From CAVSNH01 sp963729275 (GTDB lineage Bacteria > Actinomycetota > Acidimicrobiia > Acidimicrobiales > RAAP-2): DNA of 64,000 nt. The DNA lies in contig CAVSNH010000003.1 of the NCBI GenBank assembly GCA_963729275.1, positions 744,001 to 808,000 on the forward strand. Direction: 5' to 3'. Every line of letters starts with the position of its first letter. The stretch's first letter is position 1. Of the stretch, positions 25,215 to 34,186 are shown piece after piece. A program made the translations under genes and the position numbers. The notes below the pieces were generated by a model that saw only the letters and a program-made list of their open reading frames with translations, was not told where the DNA came from and ran no database searches.

Positions 25215-25595
25215 TCACGACGCCGCCTCGCGCTCGAGATGGGCCTTGTGGGCGAGCTTGATGACATCCTCTGACACTGATCGCTTGTTGCCTTCATGTG
25301 CCGGATGGTGCGCCGGGCACGCAAGATATGGGGTGCCTTCGACCGGCTTCCCAAGTCGTAGACATCCTTTGACGTGGCAATTGTGATGGCGATAGATGGT
25401 GATGATGCTGCCGAGGATGAGGAAGTCAGGAATTGCACCGCCGAAGCCCGACCAGAACCCGTACCAGGTTCCCGACTCCGCATCTGAACCGGTATAGCGG
25501 AGGAACCAGTGAGCAGAGTCAGTCCAGAAGACAACTACGAGTATGAAGAGACCAACGGCGACGAGCAGCGACCCAAGAATGAGACCTCGTTTCAT
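25215..25595 (-). CDS. Small membrane protein with Cys/His cluster
   Basis: A 126-residue protein with a hydrophobic N-terminal segment (GLILGSLLVAVGLFILVVVFW), a second apolar stretch around GFGGAIPDFLILGSIITIY, and a soluble tail with YRHHNCHVKGCLRLGKPVEG and LACPAHHPAHEG. The His, Cys and Cys-His-His spacing resembles a zinc knuckle. Related proteins, with a WGFWxGxGG segment followed by HxCHVxGCxRxG, occur in actinobacterial genomes and phages with no known function. The orientation suggests the Cys/His tail is cytoplasmic. It stands alone just after repeat R2, which would fit cargo or a remnant of an integrated element. Confidence 0.65.
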   Translation of the reverse strand: MKRGLILGSLLVAVGLFILVVVFWTDSAHWFLRYTGSDAESGTWYGFWSGFGGAIPDFLILGSIITIYRHHNCHVKGCLRLGKPVEGTPYLACPAHHPAHEGNKRSVSEDVIKLAHKAHLEREAAS

Positions 25596-25836
25596 GGCAT
25601 TACTCCTGATCTCTCGCTTTCACAGCCGCTCGAGAAAGCTCCTCGATACAGACTGAATCAACGTCCCAGTTCCCTCGCCGTCACAATTCTGGAATGAACG
25701 AAGTATCACATGGGAACTGTTGACCGTTGTTGATATGGATGAACTGAGCCTCGTCCATCAATCCCTTGTCGACGAACGGGCTGCGGCGGAACGACGTGAC
25801 AGACGATTCTGGGGATGGCGGGGCGAGTCAAGACGT
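25596..25836. other. Intergenic stretch, nothing recognised
   Basis: Between the membrane protein gene and the potassium channel gene I see no supported gene, repeat or RNA. A plus-strand frame here is the shadow of the channel gene's C-terminus. Confidence 0.35.
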
Positions 25837-26802
25837 TCACTGATCTGGTTCGACTGGCCCGCTCGCAGGGGCCTCGGCGTCTGCCGCCGCATCCACCGTC
25901 GCCACCTCCGTCGGCGTTGCCCCGAGCCGACGTTCGACGTCGGCCAGCCGGCCACTGATCAGCGATAGCTGCTGGCCCAGATCAGCGTGACCCTTCTTGA
26001 ACTCTTCCTTGTTGGCGTCGGTGTGTTCCTTGATGAAGACGGACGCAACAGTGGCGGTCAGAGTGCCGATGAGGCCGATTCCCACCAGCATCAAGATCAC
26101 GGCCACGACCCGGCCGCCTTCGGTCACGGGGTATCGGTCCCCGTAACCCACGGTGGTGACAGTAACGATGGCCCACCATAGAGCGTCGGGGTAATCGTGG
26201 ATGTTGCTCCCCTTGGCCTTCTCCTCAAAGAGCAGCACTAACCATGCCCCAACGATGAGGGTTCCCGCGACGGCGATGAGCACCCGGAAGAGGCTGTGGT
26301 GCTTGAGGATGGACTCCACTCGCAGCTCCCCCTCGTGCAAGAGGATGCCCATCTTCTCGATCCCGACAACGTGCCAGCCCTGGAGGGGGGGCATCACCAC
26401 GGTCGCCGGCTCTACCCACCGCCGCCTGACGTAGCCGGGGGTGTCAGGAGTGACCACCAGGCGCACGAGGTACTCCGCCAGCATGATGACCCAGAGCAGG
26501 AAAAGGCCGGCGACGAGGACTTTAGAGGCAGAGCCGTTGACGTCAGTGGTGAGGACGATGATGGCAACGATGAGCCAGGCGACCCCCAGGAGGGCCATCG
26601 GGAACTTCGTGACCTGTTCTATGCGGTCGACGAGATCGTGGCGCCCGCCCGATGGCTTTGCTCCGGCGATCGCCTGGCGCCGCCGTTCCTCCCTGCGTTC
26701 TTGCTCTTCGAGTCGCTCTTGCTCCAGCTTCTCCAAACGCTGAATGCGTTCGATGGAGGACGGCTTCTTTGTCGTCGTGGCGCTGGCTGGAACGGCTTTC
26801 AT
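25837..26802 (-). CDS. Voltage-gated-type potassium channel protein
   Basis: The protein of about 320 residues has a charged N-terminal coiled coil (IQRLEKLEQERLEEQERREE), several membrane segments (FPMALLGVAWLIVAIIVL, VLVAGLFLLWVIMLAEYLVR, LIAVAGTLIVGAWLVLLF), a pore helix and the potassium selectivity filter TVTTVGYGDRYP, and a last segment VVAVILMLVGIGLIGTLTAT. A cytoplasmic tail with another helical stretch follows. It should conduct K+ across the cytoplasmic membrane. The segment before S5 (PLQGWHVVGIEKMGILLHEG) does not show a classic Arg-rich S4, so voltage sensing is uncertain. ATG 26802 has GGGGGA upstream; GTG 26826 is the alternative. Confidence 0.88.
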   Translation of the reverse strand: MKAVPASATTTKKPSSIERIQRLEKLEQERLEEQERREERRRQAIAGAKPSGGRHDLVDRIEQVTKFPMALLGVAWLIVAIIVLTTDVNGSASKVLVAGLFLLWVIMLAEYLVRLVVTPDTPGYVRRRWVEPATVVMPPLQGWHVVGIEKMGILLHEGELRVESILKHHSLFRVLIAVAGTLIVGAWLVLLFEEKAKGSNIHDYPDALWWAIVTVTTVGYGDRYPVTEGGRVVAVILMLVGIGLIGTLTATVASVFIKEHTDANKEEFKKGHADLGQQLSLISGRLADVERRLGATPTEVATVDAAADAEAPASGPVEPDQ

Positions 26803-27036
26803 GTCGGTGGAGTCCCCCACGATCACACAAAGTTACTGTGTGGGCTCTTCATTAACGGCTCATAGTCAGCGGCCAGCCTCGATGTCCTGGCCGGTCCGTC
26901 GTTGTTCATGTGCCAAGGGCGCCGGAGCCAACCAGGACGGGTAACGGCGACGGTGCTCGATGACTAGTCGCTCGTTGGTGGCGCGTCACCTTCCGAGGCC
27001 AACTCCTCTACCGCCGCGACTGCGACACTGAGGTTG

Positions 27037-28250
27037 AGCTTCCCCCGGTCTGGCGGACACCGAACATGAGGCGTCGAGAGCCGTCTCTTGGAAGGATGTC
27101 CACATGCCCAGACCCCATCCACCCGAGTTCCGCCAGCGGGCGGTCGAACTGGCCCGGTTGCACGAAAGCCCGTCTCTCAGATCGCCGAGGACCTGGGCAT
27201 CTCCGATTCGTGCCTGCGCACCTGGATGAAGCAGGCCGACATCGACGACGGCACGCGCGGAGGACTCGCCACCGACGAGCGCGCCGAGCTGGTGGCGCTT
27301 CGGCGCAAGCTGCGGACCGCCGAGATGGAAGTCGAGATCTTGAAGCGTGCGGCGGCATGGTTCGCCAAGGAGAGCAACGCCCTCCCAAAATGATCCACAT
27401 CTTCATCGCCCGGGGCTGCGCGGATCTGCCCGTTGCAGCCTGCTGTCGGGTGATGAAGGTGTCGACCTCTGGCTTCTATGCCTGGCAGGCCAACCCGGTG
27501 AGCGACCGGGACCTCGACGATGCCTACCTGACCAACACCGTCGTCGACATTCACCACATGTCGAGACGTTCCTATGGCTCGCCGAGGGTGCGCGCCGAGC
27601 TGCGGCTCGGCCAGGGCGTCCGGTGCTCGAAGAAGCGCATCGAACGGCTCATGCGCGAGGCCCGGATTTGCGGAATCCATCGCCGCCGGCGACCTCGCCG
27701 CCGAGCCAGCCGACGACCTGGTGAACCGCCAGTTCGACCCGGGGGGACCGGACCAGCTGTGGGTGATGGACGTGACCGAGCACCCCACGCCCGAGGGCAA
27801 GGTCTACCTGGCCGTAGTCATCGACGCCTTCAGTCGCATCGTGGTCGGCTGGTCGATCGCCGATCACATCCGCTCGGAGCTCGTGGTGGACGCCCTGCAG
27901 ATGGCCATCTGGCGTCGGCGTCCTCCGAAGGGCTCCACCATCGCCCATTCCGATCACGGGTCCACCTACACGTCGTGGGCCTTCGGCCGGCGGCTGCGGG
28001 GAGCAGGACTCCTCGGTTCGATGGGCTCGGTGGGTGACTGCTTCGATAACTCGGTGGCCGAGAGCTTCTTCGGCACGCTCCAGCTCGAGCTGCTCGACGA
28101 GCACCACTGGACGAGTCGACGGCACCTGGCCCTCGCCATCTTCGATTGGATCGAGGCCTGGTGCAACCCGAAGCGCCGTCACAGCTACTGCAAGATGCTC
28201 AGCCCGGCCGACTACGAGGCCGCCCACCTCGAACCGGCGGCGTGAGCCAT
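27037..28250 (+). pseudogene. IS3-family element with frameshifted orfA/orfB
   Basis: orfA starts MPRPHPPEFRQRAVELARLH at 27104, shifts near 27170, and continues VSQIAEDLGISDSCLRTWMK and ELVALRRKLRTAEMEVEILK, an HTH plus leucine zipper. orfB opens with the overlapping ATGA at 27389 and reads IARGCADLPVAACCRVMKVS and SYGSPRVRAELRLGQGVRC. A shift near 27690 leads to DQLWVMDVTEHPTPEGKVYL (D), IAHSDHGSTYTSWAFGRRLR (D) and NSVAESFFGTLQLELLDEHH (E). The left end near 27037 has TCTGGCGGACACC, common in this group. No right end or target duplication could be identified. Two indels make it inactive as read. Confidence 0.8.
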
Positions 28251-28873
28251 GCGAACCGCGAAACCGAGGCCCTCAGATCCTCCGCGCGCTCCATGTGAGT
28301 ACACATCGCCTCGAATACCGGTTGGGCTAGCCCATGCTGGCGTCGAGCTAGCTACGCAGGGCCCCCTGGTCAACCACAGCTGAAATGTGCGAGGACGAGT
28401 GACGTGGCTACTGCGGCGCGCGCCGTGGCTGCCGCCGGGCCGTCTGTGCCTGCGATCGAGGCTGTCGGATACGACGAGTACTGCCGGTCCCTAAGCCAAG
28501 TGATCGCCCCGCTGTATGTGGATGGGCTGGGCGTGCGGATTACATCCGACGTGATAGCTCGTCCTTCGTAGCCAGATCCACGCTTGGGCTTTCTCCGCAG
28601 GGTCCAAGCTCTACTGACCGACCTGATTCTGACTGACTCAATAGGTGCGAGGCAGTGCATCGCCGGCGGTTGGGGACACTTCAATCCAGTAGAGAAGGGA
28701 CTCACTTGCGGGCGGCACCAGCATTCGATCGTTATTGTCCGGGTACCTATCCTGTTGACGTGGGATACTTCGAGATGTTGTTGCCGGACCAAACCGGATG
28801 GCTCAGGGTGCGCGGCGGTTGTGTCGTGGCCGTGGCTCGCGGTCCTTGCTCTCTCCTGATTCGCTCGGTTAGT
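28251..28873. other. Stretch without a supported gene
   Basis: A short plus-strand frame at 28404-28571 (VGYDEYCRSLSQVIAPLYVD) has a GTG start and looks faintly coding, but I cannot assign it. The longer minus-strand frame over the region is probably a shadow. No hairpin or RNA was recognised. Confidence 0.3.
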
Positions 28874-28950
28874 TGCCCACGGCACGACTCGAACCTGCGC
28901 CACCTGCTCCGGACGCCGATGCGGTCTGTCCAGGCTGTCCTGTCGGGTCC
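28874..28950 (-). tRNA. Degenerate tRNA-Arg(CCG)-like pseudo-tRNA
   Basis: On the minus strand CAGCCTGGACAGACCGCATC, GGCGTCCGGAGCAGG, GCGCAGGTTCGAGTC and GTGCCGTGGGCA resemble the D arm, a CCG anticodon loop, the T arm and the acceptor 3' strand of tRNA-Arg. The T stem has a G-G mismatch, the anticodon stem pairs poorly and no clean 5' acceptor strand (TGCCCAC) is found. It is best read as a decayed tRNA or an old attachment-site copy. Confidence 0.4.
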
Positions 28951-29187
28951 GCCTCAATCCTCCCGAGCTGGTCAATCATTCCAGCCCGTCTGCCTGGATC
29001 CCTGCAGTAGATCCCATTCGATTGCCAATTCTCATTGCCAACGTGCGCGGGATGCGCCATCAACCTCGGCGCGAGCGATCGTCGACTGCGGTCGAACGAC
29101 ACGCGTGCGGCGGCCACAAGCGGTCTAGCTACGCTGCCGTCTCGGGCCCGGCGCGAGCCGCGACTGCCGCAAGGAAGGCGAGTGCCG

Positions 29188-30612
29188 ATGGGAATGGACA
29201 CGCAGGGCCTCAGTTTCACCGGCTCCACCGAGGCATCCGTCTTCTATGACCGGGCGTTGGATCATCTCGTGCGATTCCAGACCGAGGTGATCGAAGCACA
29301 AGCGTCAGCCCGTGCTGCCGACCCTCGATGCGCGATGGCCGGTGTCTTAGGGGCGTACTTGTCGCTGATGTCGACCGAAGCGCCTAGCGTCGCGGACGCC
29401 CGCGCCGCCCTGGGAGGCATCGCGGGCAACCCCGACGCGCTGGCTCCCCGAGAGCAAGCCCATCTGGCGGCGGCCGGGCTGTGGTTGGCCGGTGACATGA
29501 TGGGGACAGGTGCAATCCTGGCGGACATCTCGTTGCTATGGCCTCGCGATCTCCTCGCCCTCTTCGTCGGCCATCAGATCGATTTCTTCACCGGCGACGC
29601 AGTCAGTCTTCGTGACCGGATCGGCCGGGCGATGTGGGCGTGGACGCCCCATGATCGGCTTTACGGGTTCGTCCAGGGCATGTACGCATTCGGCCTCGAG
29701 GAGTGCAACCTCTACGGGCTGTCCGAGGAGATGGCCCAGCGTGCCGTCGAGGCTAATCATGACGACGTCTGGGGCATCCACGCCATGGTGCACACGTACG
29801 AGATGCAGGGTCGGATCGCGGAGGGCGTGCGGTTCATGCGGGCACGGCACGCGAACTGGTCCGCCGGGAACTTCCTGAACGTCCACAACTCCTGGCACTA
29901 CGCCCTCTACTTGCTCCAGGGAGACGACGTGCCGGGCGCGTTGGCGGTCTACGACAGGGTGCTGCACCACGGCGGCTCGGAGGATGTGGCGCTCGAGTTG
30001 CTGGACGCCTCGGCCCTGCTCTGGCGCCTGCATCTCGAGGGTCAAGCGGTCGGTGATCGCTGGCGGCCACTGGCCGATGCTTGGGGACGGCTGCTGACGT
30101 CCGGGTATTACCCATTCAACGACATGCACGCCACCATGGCCTTCATCGGTGCCGGGGACCTCGAGCGCGGCCGAGACCTCGTCGCGGACCTGGAAGGACT
30201 CGTCGAGAGGGATGATCACGAGTCCTCGAGTTGGATCATGACAAGCAGGGTCGGTCTTCCGGTTTGTCGCAGCCTCCTGGCGTTCGGAGACGGCGCTTAC
30301 GAGCAGGTCCTCCGCGAGCTCTGGCCTGTACGGACCCGACTCCACGAATTCGGCGGTAGCCATGCGCAACGAGATGCAATGGAGCGCACTCTTCTTGAAT
30401 CAGCGATCCGCGCTCCACGGTTGGACGTTGCCCGTGCGCTCGTGAACGAGCGCCTCGGGGTGAGGGAAATGAGCACCTATACGTGGTCGAAGTACGCCGA
30501 GGCTCTTACCGGTATGGGCGACGAGTCGGGAGCCTCGGTGGCCTCGAATCGGGCCCGTGTGCTGGCCAACGAGATCCTGGCTGCGGCGAAGGCCCCGACT
30601 AAAACGGAGTGA
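29188..30612 (+). CDS. TPR protein resembling tetratricopeptide repeat protein 38
   Basis: A 474-residue, all-helical cytoplasmic protein. Blocks such as FYDRALDHLVRFQTEVIEAQ, FVGHQIDFFTGDAVSLRDRI, YGFVQGMYAFGLEECNLYGL, AQRAVEANHDDVWGIHAMVH, TYEMQGRIAEGVRFM and FLNVHNSWHYALYLL follow the order seen in the TTC38-like family, which packs TPR-type helix pairs into a superhelix. Function is unknown in bacteria; TPR proteins usually mediate protein-protein contacts. ATG 29188 was chosen because homology begins there; the upstream 51 in-frame codons look non-coding. A long hairpin overlaps the stop codon and probably terminates transcription from both sides. Confidence 0.85.
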   Translation: MGMDTQGLSFTGSTEASVFYDRALDHLVRFQTEVIEAQASARAADPRCAMAGVLGAYLSLMSTEAPSVADARAALGGIAGNPDALAPREQAHLAAAGLWLAGDMMGTGAILADISLLWPRDLLALFVGHQIDFFTGDAVSLRDRIGRAMWAWTPHDRLYGFVQGMYAFGLEECNLYGLSEEMAQRAVEANHDDVWGIHAMVHTYEMQGRIAEGVRFMRARHANWSAGNFLNVHNSWHYALYLLQGDDVPGALAVYDRVLHHGGSEDVALELLDASALLWRLHLEGQAVGDRWRPLADAWGRLLTSGYYPFNDMHATMAFIGAGDLERGRDLVADLEGLVERDDHESSSWIMTSRVGLPVCRSLLAFGDGAYEQVLRELWPVRTRLHEFGGSHAQRDAMERTLLESAIRAPRLDVARALVNERLGVREMSTYTWSKYAEALTGMGDESGASVASNRARVLANEILAAAKAPTKTE

Positions 30613-30661
30613 AGGGTCGCGCCGGACCGGGAGTGGTGTAATCCGCCACTCGTCCCTTCAC
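30609..30661. terminator. Bidirectional hairpin between convergent genes
   Basis: GTGAAGGG (30609-30616) pairs with CCCTTCAC (30654-30661), and inside it GAGTGG (30631-30636) pairs with CCACTC (30646-30651). The nested stem lies between the convergent TPR and flavin monooxygenase genes and overlaps the TPR stop codon. There is no U tract, as often seen in actinobacteria. Confidence 0.5.
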
Positions 30662-30697
30662 GCCGCACCAATTGTGGCTTTCTCTTGTCGGCAGTAG

Positions 30698-31949
30698 TCA
30701 ATCCCTGGCCGAGGAGGCCCGACGATCGAGGTAAGCGGTCAGTTCCACGATGAGTTCTTTGGCGTCGACTCGGGCTCCGTCGATGAAGCTCGACTTGCGC
30801 CGGCGCAGAAACGGGGTTCCGAGTAGGAACATCCCGGGCGATTCGACAACGCCTCCGTCGTGGCGGATCATCCCCTTGCCGTCTAGGACTGCGACGTCGA
30901 GCCAGGAATAATCCGGGCGAAATCCTGTCGCCCAAATGATCGCCTCGATCTCACCGTTGGCGAGATCGAGATCCAGGGGCGGGGAGGCATCCACGACCGT
31001 TGGAGAGAACCGGTGAGGCGGCGGCACCGAGCTGTCCAGGCCGTTCGCAGACGCCCACTCATCAATGGTGTCGAGCAGCCGTCCGAGCTTGAGATCTGCA
31101 AGTTCGCATTTGTTGCGTAAGGATCCGGAAAACTGGGCCCGACTCCCGTTGATGCCAGCGAGTCGGCCGACCAACTTTACGCCGGTGCTCGTGAGCGAGT
31201 TGAGGTCGAATGTGGCCCGTTCGGGCGAGCCTGCGAGCTGCATGGAGGGCACGCGCCGCGCCCGTACGATGTCGTCGACCTCGTCGTAGCGTTCGTCGAG
31301 CACGCCGGCCGCTTCCATCCACCAGTGGATGTCCCGGTCCCGATACACGCGTGGCCCGCGGACGTGCTCGCCCACAGCGACAGTGACCTGACGGCCGGAG
31401 CGCTGGATCTCGGCCGCGATCTGTACTCCAGTCGCCGATGCGCCAACCACGAGCACGCCGCCCTCCCCGAGCTGCTCTGGATTCCGGTATTCCAACGGGG
31501 TCAAGATCGCCACCGACGATGGCACCGCGTCCGAAAAAGACGGGACATGGGGTGAGTTGAAGGCGCCGGTAGCGACGACGACCGTCTCGCACTGCCACTC
31601 GTCCTGGTTTGTCGTCACGCGGTACTCGCCATTGACACGGCGCACCGAGAGGACCGGCGAGCCCGACATCACCGGCGCCGCGACAAATTTCCGCGTAGTC
31701 CGTGATGAATTCGACGACCTCGGGCATCGTCATGAAGCCGTCGGGATCGCTGCCGTCGTAAGAGTGCCCGGGAAGGCGGCATTGCCAGTTCGGCGTCAGC
31801 AAACGTAGCGAATCCCACCGCTCGGTCCTCCAAGAGTTGGCGACCTCGTGTCGTTCGAGGACGACGTGATCGATCGAGCGCTTTGAGAGGCACCCACTCA
31901 TCGCCAACCCGCTGTGACCGGCCCCGATCACGACGGTGGTAGTGCGCAT
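30698..31949 (-). pseudogene. Flavin-containing monooxygenase-like protein with one frameshift
   Basis: Reconstructed, this is a 417-residue NAD(P)/FAD enzyme. The N-terminus MRTTTVVIGAGHSGLAMSGC has the FAD motif GxGxSG, then LERHEVANSWRTERWDSLRL and PNWQCRLPGHSYDG. After a one-base shift near 31680 it continues as APVMSGSPVLSVRRVNGEYR, CETVVVATGAFNSPHVPSFS, the NADP motif LVVGASATGVQIAAEI, and EAIIWATGFRPDYSWL near the end. It resembles class B flavin monooxygenases and the putative flavoprotein MnoX-like group that oxygenate S, N or carbonyl substrates. It lies 33 bp after the OsmC gene on the same strand. All blocks are intact, so an assembly indel is plausible. Confidence 0.8.
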
Positions 31950-31982
31950 AGAGCTGCCCTACTAATCCGAGACCGATCTCGG

Positions 31983-32543
31983 TCAGCGAACCTGAACGCT
32001 CACGTTGGTGGGGTTCGTGATGATGTCGTACACGGCCGAGCGCTTCTGCGACTGTGCGACCAGCGCCTTGATGTCGTCGGGTGACGCGTCGGCGTCGATG
32101 TCGTAGGTCACCTTGATGTCGCTGAAGCCATTGCGGACATCGCTATCCATGCCGAGGATGCCGCGCACGTCCATCCCGCCTTCGATCGTCGCCGAGACGC
32201 TGCGCAACTGGATCTCCCGATTCTGTGCTACCGCGGCGACGCCGGCCGTCAGGCAGCTGGCAAGGGCCACGAGAACGTATTCGACAGGAGTCGCGCCATT
32301 GTCCTCCGAGGCGAAGACCTCTGGGTGATCGGCGTCAAAAACGTACCGGGTGCGGTGGCTCTGTTCCTCGCCGAGACCGAAAAATCCCTCAACCGTTGAG
32401 CGACTGTGGGTGCCGTTCTGCCACTCACTGGTTGCCCGCCACTCGAACTGCGCCGCCTGGGGTGCATCGGTGAGCAGCCCCCGGGCGCCCAAGAGGAACT
32501 CGACGTTGACGCCGTTGTTTACTGGCGTGTCCGTAGTGGTCAT
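31983..32543 (-). CDS. OsmC-family protein
   Basis: A 186-residue OsmC/Ohr-like protein: FEWRATSEWQNGTHSRSTVE, FDADHPEVFASEDNGATPVE, then VLVALASCLTAGVAAVAQNR with one redox Cys, and DIKVTYDIDADASPDDIKAL near the end. Classical members use two Cys to reduce organic hydroperoxides. The second position here reads QSQKRSAVYDIIT with Ser where a Cys would be expected, so only one Cys is kept and peroxidase activity is uncertain. The gene starts a likely two-gene operon with the flavin monooxygenase. Oxidative or thiol stress is the probable context. Confidence 0.85.
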   Translation of the reverse strand: MTTTDTPVNNGVNVEFLLGARGLLTDAPQAAQFEWRATSEWQNGTHSRSTVEGFFGLGEEQSHRTRYVFDADHPEVFASEDNGATPVEYVLVALASCLTAGVAAVAQNREIQLRSVSATIEGGMDVRGILGMDSDVRNGFSDIKVTYDIDADASPDDIKALVAQSQKRSAVYDIITNPTNVSVQVR

Positions 32544-32728
32544 GTGATTGCTCCTTTCCTCATTTGCCCGACGGGGGAACTCCTCGCGGGGCTACAACAC
32601 CTGCGCGGACGGCGCGGGCAATCGCGCCTGTGAGTCACGGGATTCTCCCCAGATCGGCCGATCCCGGCACCAAGAAGCGCTCTTCCCAGAACGCCCCGGG
32701 GAGGGCGGCTGACGCAGCCGCCGTCTGT

Positions 32729-34186
32729 CTACTCATGGCCAGGCTCCAGGGGGCGGCCAAAGGTGACGGCGGACAGAACCGGCGCTGGCGTCGACATGCC
32801 CAGTTCGGAGTCTGGAGCTGCCCCCAGCGCGTCATTGATGGTGGAGAAGGCCAGGCGGAGCGCCACGAAGGCCGTAACGGCGAAGATCTGCTCCTCGTCG
32901 AAGCCCGCCTCGCGCAGATCCTGGAGGTCTCTGGCCTCGATGGCGTTCGGGTCGGTGGCTACGGCCCGAGCCCACTGGGCCAGTGCCCGCTCTTCAGCAT
33001 CCAGACCATCGTCTGCACCCCCAATGACGGCCGCCGCAACCTCCGATCCCAAATCGGCCGCGAGCTTCTTGCCCCACGCCAGCGAGCAATAGGAGTCACC
33101 CACTGTCGATGCAGCTGCCGTCACGAGGACAGCCCGCTGCCGGAGGGTGAGCGAGCCGACCTGATTCACTTTGGACATGAGGTCGGACAAGGCTTCGAGC
33201 GTGGTCGGCATGTACGCCCACAGTCGTGACACGTTCGTCACGTAGCCAACGCCTTCTACGTCGAGATCGAACAGGCGTTGTGCCTCAGGCGTGTGTCTCG
33301 GCATTGCGAGGAAGCCTGCACCCAACTCGTCGGCTCGGAAGCTCTCAGTGCGGCTGCCTCGAGGGACCCGTACCGCGGGCTTACTGGCGACGTAGCCCAC
33401 AACCGCAACCGGCGCCCGGAGTGGGAGGCCGTCGCGGACCTTCTCACGAGCCAGCTCTTTCGCTGCCTGCTGGAACGCCACCTCGCCGACCGACTCCATA
33501 GCCTCAAAAGCCGGACCGGTCGACGCCAAGGCTCGTGCATACAGCTCTGGATCGGCGAACTCAAACACGAAGGGGATGTCGAAGCGCTCGACCTCGCTGA
33601 AGCCGGCATCCTGAAGGAGCTTCTCGCCGGCACCCGGCCGGCCGAGCGCCACCATGGCGGCTTGGTTCTGCACCTTTGGGGCCGCGGCGAGAGAGAACGG
33701 CGCCAGTGCCCACGCGCCAGGTGATGCCTTGATGTGACCCCAGACCGTGATCCCGACTCGGCCGCCCGGCACCAGGACACGGTGCACCTCGCTAATCGCT
33801 CCGGGGGTCGTCCCCCAGATGCCACGGAAGCTGGTCACGACGTCGAAAGCGTCGTCGTCCCAGGGCAGGACGTGCATATCTCCGACCCGCAGATCGGCGT
33901 CGGGGTTGCGGTCCTGGGCCACGGCGACGAGGCGAGGCGACGCATCGATTCCGGCGCACCGGGCGCCCCGCAGGCTAGCGAGCTCCACCGCGAGGCCCGC
34001 TCCGCAGGCGACGTCGAGCAGCCTGTCACCTGCATCCACGCCTAGGCGGTGGTGCAGGGCGAGGTACTCGCGGCAGTTGGCCGGTTCGGCGAGGGTGGAA
34101 AAGTCCACGGCTCGCCGGCCCCAGCCCTCGTCGACCCCGCGCCAACTGTCGTCGAGCCGAGGGGAAACCTCCGGATCCTTGCTCAC
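32729..34186 (-). CDS. Methyltransferase fused to an AhpD/carboxymuconolactone decarboxylase-like domain
   Basis: One 485-residue frame holds two domains. Residues about 1-270 are a UbiE-type SAM methyltransferase: RLLDVACGAGLAVELASLRG (motif I), GIDASPRLVAVAQDRNPD, DMHVLPWDDDAFDVVTSFRG and HRVLVPGGRVGITVWG. Residues about 300-450 resemble AhpD/CMD peroxidase-related proteins: LSDLMSKVNQVGSLTLRQRA and AASTVGDSYCSLAWGKKLAA, with a single Cys in place of the CxxC pair, and FDEEQIFAVTAFVALRLAFS. The fusion is unusual. Start GTG 34186 overlaps the P450 stop by GTGA, so the two are translationally coupled. A role in modifying the P450 product is inferred from the operon only. Confidence 0.85.
   Translation of the reverse strand: MSKDPEVSPRLDDSWRGVDEGWGRRAVDFSTLAEPANCREYLALHHRLGVDAGDRLLDVACGAGLAVELASLRGARCAGIDASPRLVAVAQDRNPDADLRVGDMHVLPWDDDAFDVVTSFRGIWGTTPGAISEVHRVLVPGGRVGITVWGHIKASPGAWALAPFSLAAAPKVQNQAAMVALGRPGAGEKLLQDAGFSEVERFDIPFVFEFADPELYARALASTGPAFEAMESVGEVAFQQAAKELAREKVRDGLPLRAPVAVVGYVASKPAVRVPRGSRTESFRADELGAGFLAMPRHTPEAQRLFDLDVEGVGYVTNVSRLWAYMPTTLEALSDLMSKVNQVGSLTLRQRAVLVTAAASTVGDSYCSLAWGKKLAADLGSEVAAAVIGGADDGLDAEERALAQWARAVATDPNAIEARDLQDLREAGFDEEQIFAVTAFVALRLAFSTINDALGAAPDSELGMSTPAPVLSAVTFGRPLEPGHE

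Noticed and set aside
28370..28975. 201-residue minus-strand frame
   Set aside because: Low-complexity Arg/Ser/Thr content, overlaps the pseudo-tRNA, and no recognisable motif.
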